Below, piece by piece: positions 36,338 through 46,375 of a stretch of 64,000 bases of DNA (positions within the stretch are counted from its first letter, which is position 1; the number at the start of each line of letters is the position of its first letter). The notes under the pieces were generated by a model. The model had not been told where the DNA came from and did not search any database. It was given only the letters and a program-made list of their open reading frames with translations. This stretch comes from Legionella parisiensis. GTDB lineage: Bacteria > Pseudomonadota > Gammaproteobacteria > Legionellales > Legionellaceae. The stretch lies in assembly GCF_001467945.1 (NCBI RefSeq), contig NZ_LNYQ01000013.1, forward strand, positions 1-64,000. The letters run 5' to 3'. Position numbers and translations under genes: made by a program.

Positions 36338-36700
36338 TTATTCTTGATTGATATTGGGGTGATTAAGTGACGCCACACCTGGTTTTAGTTTGCTGCGTTC
36401 TATATGCGTCAGGGTATTGTTGCGGAAATATAAACTGACTGTAGACATAGTCATATATCCATGACCTCTACGCCAGGTGTATGCATAGTCCCAGCGATCA
36501 TTATAAAATGTGGGGCTTAACAAACTGGTTCCCATTAATATAGCAACATCATTCTTACTCATTCCTATTTTGAGACGGTCAATTTTTGATTGTGGTAATA
36601 AATTCCCTTGCTGAACTACTCGTCGAGATAGATCAAAAGAGGAACATTGGGTAAGGGTTAAAGTAAATACAATTCCAAGTAGAAAAATTATTATTCTCAT
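36338..36700 (-). CDS. bamE: Outer membrane assembly lipoprotein BamE (SmpA)
   Basis: BamE is a small lipoprotein subunit of the BAM complex that inserts outer membrane proteins. ATG 36700 gives a signal peptide MRIIIFLLGIVFTLTLTQC with the lipobox at Cys19; the upstream ATG at 36730 has no ribosome binding site. The mature part has the family's KIDRLKIGMSKNDVAILMGTS and the NDRWDYAYTWRRG segment. It is divergent from fur, as in many gammaproteobacteria. Confidence 0.92.
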   Translation of the reverse strand: MRIIIFLLGIVFTLTLTQCSSFDLSRRVVQQGNLLPQSKIDRLKIGMSKNDVAILMGTSLLSPTFYNDRWDYAYTWRRGHGYMTMSTVSLYFRNNTLTHIERSKLKPGVASLNHPNINQE

Positions 36701-36768
36701 TATTTTGCCTATCGTGAAAAATTTCGCCATAATAACACGTCATTTACTGAAAGACACCTGGAGCATTA

Positions 36769-37188
36769 ATGGAAGAAAGTAAGCAGCTTAAGAATGCTGG
36801 ACTGAAAATTACTTTACCGCGTTTAAAAGTATTACAAATTCTGGAGCAATCGCCCAATCATCATTTAAGTGCGGAAGGTGTTTACAAGGCATTATTAGAA
36901 ACAGGGGAAGATGTTGGCCTCGCGACGGTTTATCGTGTATTAACACAATTTGAGGCAGCAGGATTAGTTACTCGTCATAATTTTGAAGGGGGACACTCAG
37001 TATTTGAATTGAGTCAGGGAGCCCACCATGATCACCTGGTTTGCATCAAATGTGGGTGTGTTGAAGAATTTGTTGATGATATTATTGAACAAAGACAAAA
37101 AACAATAGCTGAACGCGCACATTTTCAGATGACCGATCATGCATTAAATATTTATGGGATATGTCCTCGGTGCCATAAAGGCGAATAA
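36769..37188 (+). CDS. fur: Ferric uptake regulator Fur
   Basis: Fur represses iron uptake genes when loaded with Fe2+. The 139-aa product has the winged helix (LKITLPRLKVLQILEQS, VGLATVYRVLTQFEAAGLV), the metal-binding HHDHLVCIKCGCVEEF segment and a C-terminal CPRC pair. A TGGAG site precedes the ATG. It is divergent from bamE. Confidence 0.97.
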   Translation: MEESKQLKNAGLKITLPRLKVLQILEQSPNHHLSAEGVYKALLETGEDVGLATVYRVLTQFEAAGLVTRHNFEGGHSVFELSQGAHHDHLVCIKCGCVEEFVDDIIEQRQKTIAERAHFQMTDHALNIYGICPRCHKGE

Positions 37189-37201
37189 AACATCCGTAGT
37201 T

Positions 37202-38656
37202 TTATTTTTCTTTTCTTCTAAGAAGAAAATAGGTCTTTATATCACCAATTCCTTTCATTTCCAAAGTTCCTCGTGGTTCAACAACGAATTCATCTTGGAG
37301 CATAAACGCCATTTTTTCCGAGATTTGGATTTTATTGGGGAGAGAGGTTTCTTCCAGTCGGCTGGCTAAGTTAACCACGTTCCCCCATATGTCATAAACA
37401 AACTTTTTATGACCAATTATCCCCGCAATGACAGTACCATAGGTGATGCCAATGCGAAGTTGGAGTTGCATCTGATTTTCTTGATTGAATGTCTGCATTT
37501 TTTCCAGAATAGCTAAAGCATAATTCGCAATGTTGATTGCATGTCGTGTTGTTTGTTCGGGAACACCTGATACAGCCATATAGTTATCACCAATGGTTTT
37601 AACTTTTTCTATATGATATTTTTCGGTAAGTTTGTCGAGTTCAGCAAATAATAAATTTAAAATATTTACTGTTTTTTTTGCACCTAATTGATCAGTTAAC
37701 TGAGTAAAATTAATAATATCTGCAAACATAACACTGGCTTGGGAATATTCATCTGCAATATCTTCTTCTCCCATTTTCAAGCGTGAGGCAATCGACTCTG
37801 GCAAAATATTCAATAATAAAAGATCATTTTCCTCATTTACTTTAGATAATGTTTTTAATGCATGAATGATAAAAAAGAGCATAAGCAGGGTTGATAGAAC
37901 TGAGAGAACAAGCGCTAAAGCAATAATTTTTGACATTTCAAGATCAATTTTTTCATTGAGTAAGAATGTTCGAGCATTTATGTGAGTAAAAAACTCCTTT
38001 AGGGGTTTCATCACTTTTAATTTTGCTTGCAAATAGTCATCGCCAAAAACCATTTGTTGGGCTAACTGGCGATTTGGTTTTCCAATAATTGTGTAATTCC
38101 CTGATTTATCGGGATATTTTCCTTGAACCAGATTCATCGCTTTGATTTCAGTTTCTGCAAGTTTTTTGCTTTCATTCTCAGCCTGAGTCAGTAAGGAGAA
38201 TTCTTTTAGAGTAAAACGATGCTCCAACATCATTGCCGCTAATGATTTTGCTGGACCATAAGGTTGAGGTCGTTTATCACCAATGACCAAATCCCAATAC
38301 AACTCGTCATAATTTACAGGGCGAGGAGAGGTACCATTACGTATCGCCAGAGTTTCATTATAGTGATCATAGTACTTTTTTTCACCAGTGATTACGTAAA
38401 GACGAGACAATTCAGTTAAATCATCAGAGCTCTGGCGAAGTTGGTTCGCTAATGTAAACAATTGATAACGTTCCTCTCCATCGATAACTTCCTGAACAGC
38501 AATGTGTTTTAATAAAAACAAACAAAGGATAAGACTCACAAGCGTGATTGCTAGAAAGAAGAAAAAATAGTATAGAAGACGTGTATCTTTAAGATGGAGT
38601 TTTCCTAGCACGTTTAACCCGTTTTGGCTTATCCACTTATATTGAGAATAGCTCAT
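37202..38656 (-). CDS. Membrane-bound class III adenylate/guanylate cyclase
   Basis: Residues 28-49 and about 243-266 are membrane helices flanking a periplasmic sensor-like region of about 190 residues. The cytosolic cyclase domain (about 300-480) has the metal-binding Asp313 (FADIINFTQL) and Asp357 (KTIGDNYMA), the base-selecting Lys353 and Asp422 (VYDIWGN), and the Asn429/Arg433 transition-state pair. Lys plus Asp points to ATP, so cAMP is the likely product. Several class III cyclases are usual in Legionella. It is convergent with fur, 13 nt apart. Confidence 0.88.
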   Translation of the reverse strand: MSYSQYKWISQNGLNVLGKLHLKDTRLLYYFFFFLAITLVSLILCLFLLKHIAVQEVIDGEERYQLFTLANQLRQSSDDLTELSRLYVITGEKKYYDHYNETLAIRNGTSPRPVNYDELYWDLVIGDKRPQPYGPAKSLAAMMLEHRFTLKEFSLLTQAENESKKLAETEIKAMNLVQGKYPDKSGNYTIIGKPNRQLAQQMVFGDDYLQAKLKVMKPLKEFFTHINARTFLLNEKIDLEMSKIIALALVLSVLSTLLMLFFIIHALKTLSKVNEENDLLLLNILPESIASRLKMGEEDIADEYSQASVMFADIINFTQLTDQLGAKKTVNILNLLFAELDKLTEKYHIEKVKTIGDNYMAVSGVPEQTTRHAINIANYALAILEKMQTFNQENQMQLQLRIGITYGTVIAGIIGHKKFVYDIWGNVVNLASRLEETSLPNKIQISEKMAFMLQDEFVVEPRGTLEMKGIGDIKTYFLLRRKEK

Positions 38657-38785
38657 TTATAATACTTGAGCTATTTCTAATAACTAATTTTAAATGCTAT
38701 TCTTTAATGAAGAAGATATCTGTTTCTTAGGGAATTTTTAGGACAAGCTCAGACTTGATCCTTAACTTAGTTCAGGGATTAGTTC

Positions 38786-39550
38786 ATGAAATTGTTATTT
38801 TTAGGGGCGGGTAGTGGTATCGGAACGGATTTCGGAAACTTTCAATCAAACATGCTACTTTTTACGGATAGTGGTAAGAAACTATTGATAGATTGTGGCA
38901 CGGATATCCGTTTTTCATTAACTAAAGCCGGATATCGTCCTCAAGATATTGATGCAGTTTATATTAGCCATTTACATGCCGATCACATAGGGGGTATCGA
39001 GTGGTTTGCCTTTCAACGTAAGTTTGCTTCTTCCAATGGATCACCTCAGTTAATCATTCATAAAGATTTAGTTCATCGATTATGGGAGCACAGCTTGAGT
39101 GGAGGATTGAAAACACTTGATGATAGAGAGGCAATTTTAAGTGATTATTTTGTGGTGCATTTGGTCAAGGATGAGCACATTTTTAATTGGGAAGGGGTGA
39201 GGCTAAATTTAGTGCAAACTATTCATATTTACTCGAACAAGAAGTTGATGCCAAGCTATGGTCTGGCCATTGGTTTTAAAGGGAAAACTTTTTTTATCAC
39301 GACTGATGCACGGTTTACTCCAGAGCGTTTTGAAAAATATTATCGAGATGCAACGCTTATTTTTCACGATTGCGAAACTATGGAAACTCCCAGTGGGGTA
39401 CACTCTCATTTCAATCAGTTAGCTGCATTGGATCCCAAAATTAAAGCAAAGCTCTGGTTATATCATTACAATGATGGCGAGTTACCTGATGCTAAAGCGT
39501 ATGGTTTTGCTGGTTTTGCCCGTTGTGGCCAGGAGTTTGACCTTACTTAA
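38786..39550 (+). CDS. Metallo-beta-lactamase-fold hydrolase, RNase Z-like
   Basis: The 254-aa product has the metal site HLHADHIGG near residue 63, an N-terminal FLGAGSGIGTDFGNFQSN loop of the RNase Z/PhnP/cyclic phosphodiesterase type, ITTDARF for the next Asp ligand, and later His residues. It lacks the exosite arm of true RNase Z, so a role as phosphodiesterase is as likely as tRNA processing. Its neighbour is a nucleotide cyclase, which would suit a cyclic nucleotide phosphodiesterase, but this is inference. Confidence 0.75.
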   Translation: MKLLFLGAGSGIGTDFGNFQSNMLLFTDSGKKLLIDCGTDIRFSLTKAGYRPQDIDAVYISHLHADHIGGIEWFAFQRKFASSNGSPQLIIHKDLVHRLWEHSLSGGLKTLDDREAILSDYFVVHLVKDEHIFNWEGVRLNLVQTIHIYSNKKLMPSYGLAIGFKGKTFFITTDARFTPERFEKYYRDATLIFHDCETMETPSGVHSHFNQLAALDPKIKAKLWLYHYNDGELPDAKAYGFAGFARCGQEFDLT

Positions 39551-39666
39551 GGATAATTATTCATTGAAGACATTCAATAAAAAACAAGAACTCTGCAAAT
39601 ACCACTTTGAGCGCACAATTAAATAATAAAAACTCCTGTTTCGTCTTAAAATTTTATGTATTTCAT

Positions 39667-39675
39667 TGATATAAT
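39667..39675 (+). promoter_or_regulatory. Extended -10 promoter of the first RND operon (TGATATAAT)
   Basis: TGATATAAT, identical to the element upstream of rplN, lies 34 nt before the RND start codon. There is no good -35 at 17 nt. It predicts transcription from about 39682 through the three overlapping pump genes. Confidence 0.55.
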
Positions 39676-39709
39676 GAGTCTCCTTTAGAATAGTTTGATA
39701 TGGATATTT

Positions 39710-42700
39710 ATGTGGATTGTATGGATTGCACTTTCGCGACCTTACACGTTTATTGTAATGGCTTTAATGCTTCTCATTATTGGGCCTTTAGCAATAATGC
39801 GAACTCCTACAGATATCTTTCCAGACATCAATATTCCTGTTGTGAGTGTTGTATGGAGTTTCACTGGTTTACCTCCTGATGAAATGGGTAACCGCATTAC
39901 GAGCGTGTTTGAGCGTGCGGTAACGACTACAGTGAATGATATTGAACATATTGAGTCTGAATCACTCATTGGCGTCAGCGTGGTCAAATTGTTCTTCCAC
40001 CCTAATGTTAATGTCGACATGGCTTTGAGTCAGGTCACGGCAATTGCACAAACGATGTTGCGTAATTTACCGCCAGGGACTTTACCACCATTAATACTGA
40101 ACTATAAGGCATCAACAGTTCCTGTGTTACAACTTGTATTGTCGAGCGCTACAATCCCAGAACAAAAGTTAAATGATTTGGGGAATAACTTTCTTCGTAC
40201 GCAACTTGCAACAGTCCAAGGAGCCGCGTTACCGTATCCTTATGGAGGAAAAGTACGCCAAATTCAGGTTGATTTGGACATTCCAGCGATGCAAACTTAT
40301 GGAGTTTCTGCACAAGATATTAATAATGCAATTCTTGCACAAAACCTTATTATACCTGCAGGAACACAAAAAATAGGTCAGTATGAATACATAGTTAAAT
40401 TAAATGGTAGCCCGCTTTCAGCAGTTGCTTTAAATGAAGCGCCGGTTAAATCTACCCCAGGTCGAGTTTTATATATCCGTGACGTTGCCCATGTTCGAGA
40501 TGGATTTGCACCACAAACCAATATAGTGCGAGTTGATGGACAACGGGCAGTAATGATGTCTGTTCAAAAAACAGGGAGTGCATCCACTTTAGACATTGTA
40601 CATCGAGTTAAAGCTTTATTGCCTAAAGTTAAGGAAATGCTCCCTGCAGGACTTAATTTATCGTATTTTGCGGATCAATCAATCTTTGTGACGGCCGCTA
40701 TCCGGGGAGTTATTACTGAAGGTGTAATTGCTGCGGCATTAACGGGACTTATGATTTTACTCTTTTTAGGCAGCCTGCGTAGCACTTTGATTATCACTTT
40801 GTCGATTCCCTTATCCATTATTGCATCGATTACTATTCTTTCTGCTTTAGGGGAAACAATCAATATAATGACCTTGGGTGGTTTAGCGCTTGCTGTAGGT
40901 ATTTTAGTTGATGATGCTACAGTTGCTATTGAAAATATAAACTGGAATCTGGAGCAAGGTAAGGAAGTAGAACAAGCTATTCTTGATGGTGCGAAACAGA
41001 TTGCAATCCCTGCGCTTGTATCAACTTTATGTATTTGTATTGTTTTCGTACCAATGTTTTATTTAGGGGGAGTGGCTCAATATTTATTTGTACCTTTAGC
41101 TGAAGCAGTAATTTTTGCCATGCTTATGTCTTATATTTTATCCAGAACACTTGTTGCTACTTTGGCAAAGTATTGGCTACACAAACATGAGCCATCTGAA
41201 GAGAAAAATAAGGGTCGTTTTTCTCGCCTCCATGAAGCATTCGAGGAAAAATTTACGGTATTACGTTTGCGGTATTCTGAGTCATTATCTTGGGTATTGA
41301 ATAACGCTAAAGTTTTTATTCCCAGTTTTCTAGCTTTTGTGGGTATTTCAATAGTATTGCTCTGGCCTTGGCTTGGTTCGAATTTTTTCCCTGACGTCGA
41401 TGCGGGGCAAATTAAATTACATATTAGTGCCCCGACAGGAACTCGCGTAGAAGAAACGGCGCGCACTGTGGATAATATTGATACAGTAATTCGGCAGGTT
41501 ATACCACCCAGGGATTTGGGAAGTATTGTTGATAATATTGGTTTGCCGGTAAGTGGGATTAATTTATCCTACAGCAATTCAGCAACGAACGGCCCGGAAG
41601 ATGCAGACATTTTAATTTCCTTGAAAGATGGGCATAGACCCAGTGCGGATTATGTGCATCAATTAAGATCTGTCCTAAGGGATCATTTTCCACAAGTTAC
41701 GTTCGCATTTTTACCCGCAGATATCGTAAATCAAATTATTAATTTTGGTTTGCCTTCGCCGATTAACATTCAGGTTATTGGCTTAAAAGAAAAAGACAAT
41801 GCGCATTATGCGAATAGCCTAATGAATCAGTTAAAACGAGTTCCAGGACTTACTGATGTGCGCATAAGACAATCTAATAATTACCCTGAATTTTTTGTAG
41901 ATGTCGATCGTAGTTTGGCAAAGGAACTCGGATATACACAGCTCAATGTCGCTACTGATTTGTTGGTTACCCTGTCGGGTAGTTTTCAAACTACACCTAC
42001 CTTCTGGTTGGATCCTAGAAATGGGGTTTCTTATCCGATTGTTACCCAAGCACCGCAATATGTGATGACTTCATTAAATGATTTGCTTAATGTTCCGCTT
42101 GGAAGTTTAACCATGCTACCTGGCCAGCAGCAAATTTTAGGTTCTATTGCAAAACTAAAACGTATGGTGACTTCGGTTGTTGAGTCACATTATAACGTTC
42201 AGCCAGTGATTGATATTTTTGCTTCTATCCAAGATAGAGATTTAGGCTCAGTAACCAAAGACATTCAAAGAATTATTAGGGACACGCAAAAAGATTTGCC
42301 TAAAGGCTCATCTGTAGCGATTCGTGGGCAGATTGATACTAAAGAACATGCATTCAATGGATTGTATTGGGGATTAGCATTCTCAATTTTGTTAGTTTAT
42401 CTGCTGATTGTTATTAACTTTCAATCTTGGACTGATCCCTTTATCATTATTACCGCATTACCTGCTGCTATTGCTGGAATTACCTGGATGTTATTTATTA
42501 CCCATACTGCATTAAGTGTGCCTGCCCTAACAGGAGCAATTATGTGTATGGGGGTTGCAACAGCAAATAGCATTCTCATTATCAGTTTTGCTCGAGAGCA
42601 TCTTGCAACTGAAAATAATCCAATGCAAGCAGCGCTTGAAGCAGGAAAGACCCGTTTACGACCTGTAATGATGACTGCATTAGCCATGATAATTGGTATG

Positions 42701-42874
42701 TTTCCTATGGCACTAGGGCTTGGGGATGGTGGGGAACAGAATGCTCCATTAGGAAGGGCTGTAATAGGCGGGTTATCTTTTGCAACAATGGCTACACTCT
42801 TTTTTGTCCCAGCAGTTTTTTACGTCATTCATCAACGCAAATTGAAAAGGAAGCAAGGGAAGGAACATGCTTAA
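39710..42874 (+). CDS. RND efflux transporter, inner membrane pump (system 1)
   Basis: An AcrB-type proton-driven pump. ATG 39710 gives MWIVWIALSRPYTFIVMA, the usual N-terminus of this subgroup; a TTG five codons upstream is less likely. The 1054-aa product has the first membrane helix, two large periplasmic regions, the paired Asp in ILVDDATVAIEN of helix 4 (proton relay) and a second helix bundle starting near residue 880. The pump gene comes first and overlaps the adaptor gene by 8 nt. Substrates are unknown. Confidence 0.92.
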   Translation: MWIVWIALSRPYTFIVMALMLLIIGPLAIMRTPTDIFPDINIPVVSVVWSFTGLPPDEMGNRITSVFERAVTTTVNDIEHIESESLIGVSVVKLFFHPNVNVDMALSQVTAIAQTMLRNLPPGTLPPLILNYKASTVPVLQLVLSSATIPEQKLNDLGNNFLRTQLATVQGAALPYPYGGKVRQIQVDLDIPAMQTYGVSAQDINNAILAQNLIIPAGTQKIGQYEYIVKLNGSPLSAVALNEAPVKSTPGRVLYIRDVAHVRDGFAPQTNIVRVDGQRAVMMSVQKTGSASTLDIVHRVKALLPKVKEMLPAGLNLSYFADQSIFVTAAIRGVITEGVIAAALTGLMILLFLGSLRSTLIITLSIPLSIIASITILSALGETINIMTLGGLALAVGILVDDATVAIENINWNLEQGKEVEQAILDGAKQIAIPALVSTLCICIVFVPMFYLGGVAQYLFVPLAEAVIFAMLMSYILSRTLVATLAKYWLHKHEPSEEKNKGRFSRLHEAFEEKFTVLRLRYSESLSWVLNNAKVFIPSFLAFVGISIVLLWPWLGSNFFPDVDAGQIKLHISAPTGTRVEETARTVDNIDTVIRQVIPPRDLGSIVDNIGLPVSGINLSYSNSATNGPEDADILISLKDGHRPSADYVHQLRSVLRDHFPQVTFAFLPADIVNQIINFGLPSPINIQVIGLKEKDNAHYANSLMNQLKRVPGLTDVRIRQSNNYPEFFVDVDRSLAKELGYTQLNVATDLLVTLSGSFQTTPTFWLDPRNGVSYPIVTQAPQYVMTSLNDLLNVPLGSLTMLPGQQQILGSIAKLKRMVTSVVESHYNVQPVIDIFASIQDRDLGSVTKDIQRIIRDTQKDLPKGSSVAIRGQIDTKEHAFNGLYWGLAFSILLVYLLIVINFQSWTDPFIIITALPAAIAGITWMLFITHTALSVPALTGAIMCMGVATANSILIISFAREHLATENNPMQAALEAGKTRLRPVMMTALAMIIGMFPMALGLGDGGEQNAPLGRAVIGGLSFATMATLFFVPAVFYVIHQRKLKRKQGKEHA

Positions 42875-44012
42875 AACAATTCAATCACATATAAAAGATC
42901 CCAAGCATAGACGACTTGTTATCGCTATTACTGCTTTTTTATTTATTGTTTTGGTGATAATTATTTTTCGTGTTTCTGCAGCGATCAGTTTACGTAATGA
43001 GACCCTTGCGGCGGCTGTTCCTGTAGTTCGGGTGATGACAGCAGAGCAAGAGAAAGGAGAGGACAAAATTATTTTACCAGGCAATGTTCAAGCCTGGCAT
43101 GAGTCACCTGTTTTTGCACGTGCTAATGGTTATATAAAAAAATGGTATGTAGATATTGGCAGCCATGTGAAACAAGGTGATTTACTGGCTGTGATTGAAA
43201 CGCCTGAGCTTGATGCACAAGAGCGTCAAGCTCGAGCTGATTTGAATACCGCAATAGCGAATAATCAATTGGCACAAATTACTGCGAGACGTTGGCTTAA
43301 TTTAGTAAAAACGAAATCCGTTTCCCAGCAGGAAACGGACGAAAAAGTGAGCGCGGCTGCAGCCTTGGAAGCGGCGATGTTTGCTGCAAAGGCTAATTTG
43401 CAGCATTTGCAAGAGTTAGTCGGTTTTCAACGTGTCATAGCGCCTTTTGATGGAGTCATCACGGCTCGAGCTACTGATATTGGTGATTTAATTGACGCTG
43501 GGAGTAGTTCAACAGCACCCCCCTTATTTCGTATTGCCCAAACAAAACCTCTGCGAATATATGTAAAAATTCCCCAGTATTTTTCTTCTCGAATTAAACC
43601 GGATATGACCGTAGAGCTTCATTTTGCGGAGCATCCAAAGCAAGTTTTCCCTGCCAAATTATTTGAAACAGCACAAGCGATTGATCCTAAGACGCGTACT
43701 TTACTTGCTCAATTTGTTTCTCCAAATAAAAATGGAGAATTGTTTCCTGGAAGTTATACTGAAGTTTGGTTTACTTTGCCTATTCCCCCTAAAACAGTCA
43801 TATTACCTGTCAATACTTTGCTTTTTCAGGCACCAGGATTACAGGTAGCAACATTAGATAAAGACAATAAGATTGTCTTAAAGTCCGTTACTCTTCGACG
43901 TGATTTTGGTTCAAAAGTTGAAATTGCCACCGGAGTATTACCCGGTGATCGAGTTGTACTTAATCCACCGGACGCAATTAGGAATGGGGAAACTGTGCGA
44001 GTTGTTTCATGA
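42867..44012 (+). CDS. RND periplasmic adaptor (HlyD/AcrA family, system 1)
   Basis: The adaptor links pump and outer membrane channel. The 381-aa product has an N-terminal membrane anchor (LVIAITAFLFIVLVIIIF, about residues 17-34), the lipoyl half-motif ANGYIKKWYVDIGSHVKQGD, a helical hairpin (about 105-170), and the second lipoyl half RVIAPFDGVITARATDIGD. It overlaps genes on both sides (8 and 4 nt). Confidence 0.92.
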   Translation: MLKTIQSHIKDPKHRRLVIAITAFLFIVLVIIIFRVSAAISLRNETLAAAVPVVRVMTAEQEKGEDKIILPGNVQAWHESPVFARANGYIKKWYVDIGSHVKQGDLLAVIETPELDAQERQARADLNTAIANNQLAQITARRWLNLVKTKSVSQQETDEKVSAAAALEAAMFAAKANLQHLQELVGFQRVIAPFDGVITARATDIGDLIDAGSSSTAPPLFRIAQTKPLRIYVKIPQYFSSRIKPDMTVELHFAEHPKQVFPAKLFETAQAIDPKTRTLLAQFVSPNKNGELFPGSYTEVWFTLPIPPKTVILPVNTLLFQAPGLQVATLDKDNKIVLKSVTLRRDFGSKVEIATGVLPGDRVVLNPPDAIRNGETVRVVS

Positions 44013-45586
44013 AGCAAGTGCAAGAAGAAACCAAGAGCAGAAGTAGATATGTGAAGTCACTGGAGAATTCGAGCGCCGTATTAACAAAGCAGTTTTTCGC
44101 TGCAGCATGGCTGGGGAAGAAGTCTATTTGTCTAAGTGTTCTCATTTTTACATTAATGGGCTGCTCTTTTGCTCCAAAATATCATCGTCCTGCCATGCCA
44201 ATTCCCGAACATTTCAAGGAACCAGGTCAATGGGTGGAAATTAAATCTATACCACGAATTGTTGCCCCAGATGGTTGGTGGCAGGCTTTTCATGATCCTG
44301 TATTAAATGATTTGGAAAACCAACTAAATCGTGCAAACCAAGATTTGAAATTGGCTTACGCTCATTTTCAGGAGGCGGCTTCATTAGTACAAGTTGCTCG
44401 CTCCTATTTTTTTCCCACGATTCAAGCATTATTCAATGCCGATAGACAGCAAAATTCACGAACGGTTGCGAATCCAGCAGCCACATCTGTTTTTAATCAA
44501 TTTCTGCTGGGTAGTTTTCTCTCTTATGAGCTGGATGCGTGGGGAAGTATCCGAAATTCGGTTATTGCCAGTGAGCGCAGTGCGAATGCAAGTGCAGCAG
44601 ATATGGCTTCAATTCGGTTGAGTTTGCAAGCAGAGCTTGCGAATAATTATTTTGCATTAAGAGGCAGTGATGAAGCGCAACAGATATTGGATACGACAGT
44701 TGTTGCCTATCAACAAGCCCTTTATTTAACAAAAAATCGTTATCAAGGAGGGGCTGCACCTATAGCTGATGTTGATGAAGCAGAAACGCAACTGGAGAAT
44801 GCAAAAACCCAGGCAGAGGACATGCGGTTACAACGAGCTCAGTTTGAACATGCAATCGCGGTATTAGTTGGAGAAGTACCGAGTAACTTTTCCTTGCGTC
44901 CGGCTAAATCACCTCATGTTTTTCTAGCAATAGCGCCAAATGTGCCATCAACTATTCTGGAAAGAAGACCTGACATTGTTGCTGCAGAATCACGGGTTCA
45001 GGCTGCAAATGCAAATATTGGTGTAGCGCGAGCTGCTTTTTTTCCCGCGCTTGAATTAACGGGAAGTGCTGGTTTTCAAAGCCGAACCCTAGCAAATCTC
45101 ATCTCCAAACCAAGCCTTTTTTGGTCACTTGGCCCTCAGAGCTTATTGTCCTTAAGCCAACCTGTAGCACAAGTAACACTTTTTGATGGCGGGCGATTAC
45201 GAGGTTTATTAAATCAGGCTAAAGCCCAGTATTTTGAAACAGTTGCTGGGTATCGACAAACAGTATTAACTGCATTCCAGGAAGTAGAGGATAATTTGAT
45301 TGCGATTCATCAGCTAGACAAAGAATACCGGACTCAAAAAGCAGCAGCGCGGGCGGCGAAACGGGCCTGGGATCAAGAGTTGTATCGGTATAAAGGGGGA
45401 CTCGTAACTTTTCTGGAGGTCGTGGTTGTTGAAAATACTGCATTACAATCAGAACTTTCATTAGTCAACATCCGCACTCGCCGGCAAGTTGCCAGCATCC
45501 AGTTAATTAAAGCTCTGGGCGGTGGTTGGTCTTTAGATATAGGCAAGAAAAAAACTAAAGGAGCACTTTATTCTAAGCCACGGTAG
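44009..45586 (+). CDS. Outer membrane efflux lipoprotein (NodT/TolC family, system 1)
   Basis: The outer membrane channel of the tripartite system. A signal sequence ends in the lipobox LMGC (Cys52), preceded by an unusually long polar N-terminus of about 40 residues, so a later start is possible. The mature part begins FAPKYHRPAMPIP and has two OEP repeats, each with the ERRPDIVAAESRVQAANANIG-type signature and FDGGRLRGLLNQAKAQY. The ATGA start overlaps the adaptor stop. Length 525 aa. Confidence 0.9.
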   Translation: MKQVQEETKSRSRYVKSLENSSAVLTKQFFAAAWLGKKSICLSVLIFTLMGCSFAPKYHRPAMPIPEHFKEPGQWVEIKSIPRIVAPDGWWQAFHDPVLNDLENQLNRANQDLKLAYAHFQEAASLVQVARSYFFPTIQALFNADRQQNSRTVANPAATSVFNQFLLGSFLSYELDAWGSIRNSVIASERSANASAADMASIRLSLQAELANNYFALRGSDEAQQILDTTVVAYQQALYLTKNRYQGGAAPIADVDEAETQLENAKTQAEDMRLQRAQFEHAIAVLVGEVPSNFSLRPAKSPHVFLAIAPNVPSTILERRPDIVAAESRVQAANANIGVARAAFFPALELTGSAGFQSRTLANLISKPSLFWSLGPQSLLSLSQPVAQVTLFDGGRLRGLLNQAKAQYFETVAGYRQTVLTAFQEVEDNLIAIHQLDKEYRTQKAAARAAKRAWDQELYRYKGGLVTFLEVVVVENTALQSELSLVNIRTRRQVASIQLIKALGGGWSLDIGKKKTKGALYSKPR

Positions 45587-45593
45587 AAAGATG

Positions 45594-45623
45594 GGATAAA
45601 GGTAGTCCCTTGAGCCTTTATCC
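45594..45623. terminator. Bidirectional hairpin between the RND operon and the small secreted protein gene
   Basis: A perfect 9-bp stem, GGATAAAGG with CCTTTATCC, encloses a 12-nt loop just past the pump operon stop and before the convergent gene's end. T-runs are poor, but position between convergent genes supports a terminator. Confidence 0.55.
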
Positions 45624-45643
45624 TAATCAAAGGTTTTGTTGTA

Positions 45644-46033
45644 TTAATCAAGATTAATAGTATAAGAGTAGCTGCCCATACCATCGTATACTGTATCAAT
45701 ATAGCGAATTCCGTTGCACGAAGCGCTAACAGTCGGATGGTTCATCAAGGGGCCATCTTTAATATCAAGAACACACCAATTCTCGGCATCATAAGCAACA
45801 GTAACATGAGCATAACCGCTGCGACATGCAAATGAGTCTCTGATTTCAAAACTGCGAGGACCAATTAATTGAAGTATAACGTCCTGATCGTTAAATCCAC
45901 TGACAACATAGATACCAGGGTGGGACGCGTCACTCAAACGAAAATAATCTTTATAACCACACCATGATTTATTATCGGCGTGAGCATTCATCATCATCAC
46001 GCTACTCGCAGCCAATACCATCCATTTTTTCAT
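45644..46033 (-). CDS. Small secreted protein with four cysteines, unknown function
   Basis: ATG 46033 follows AGGGG and gives a 129-aa product with a signal peptide MKKWMVLAASSVMMMNAHA and probable cleavage after AHA. The mature part has four cysteines (WCGYKDY, FACRSG, NWCVLD, SASCNG), likely two disulfides, and a mixed beta pattern (YAHVTVAYDAE). I do not recognise the family. A longer reading to 46102 lacks a signal peptide and a ribosome binding site. It stands alone between the pump operon and an entericidin-like gene. Confidence 0.75.
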   Translation of the reverse strand: MKKWMVLAASSVMMMNAHADNKSWCGYKDYFRLSDASHPGIYVVSGFNDQDVILQLIGPRSFEIRDSFACRSGYAHVTVAYDAENWCVLDIKDGPLMNHPTVSASCNGIRYIDTVYDGMGSYSYTINLD

Positions 46034-46375
46034 AACAAAACCCCTTTTTTTATTAATAAATCCGCTGCGATTATAGGGAAGTATTGAATACAAAACAATC
46101 ACTCTGCTGCAATACCTTCAGTGGCCTATTTAGGTTGGCTCCATAAGCAGGGACACACTGTTGATGACAAGTAATTTAAGATACAAGTTACGGAACAGGC
46201 GGAAAATCTAGTCTCTTGATATGTGTGATATTCGGTAATAGAGCACTATTTTTTTGGAAAATACATTAATGATCATATGACTTAAACTTATTATTAATTT
46301 CTAACTTTATAAAAAAATGGTCTAGAATAATCTACAGGAAGGAAAATTTTAAAAACAAAAAAGAGAGGGGAAACT

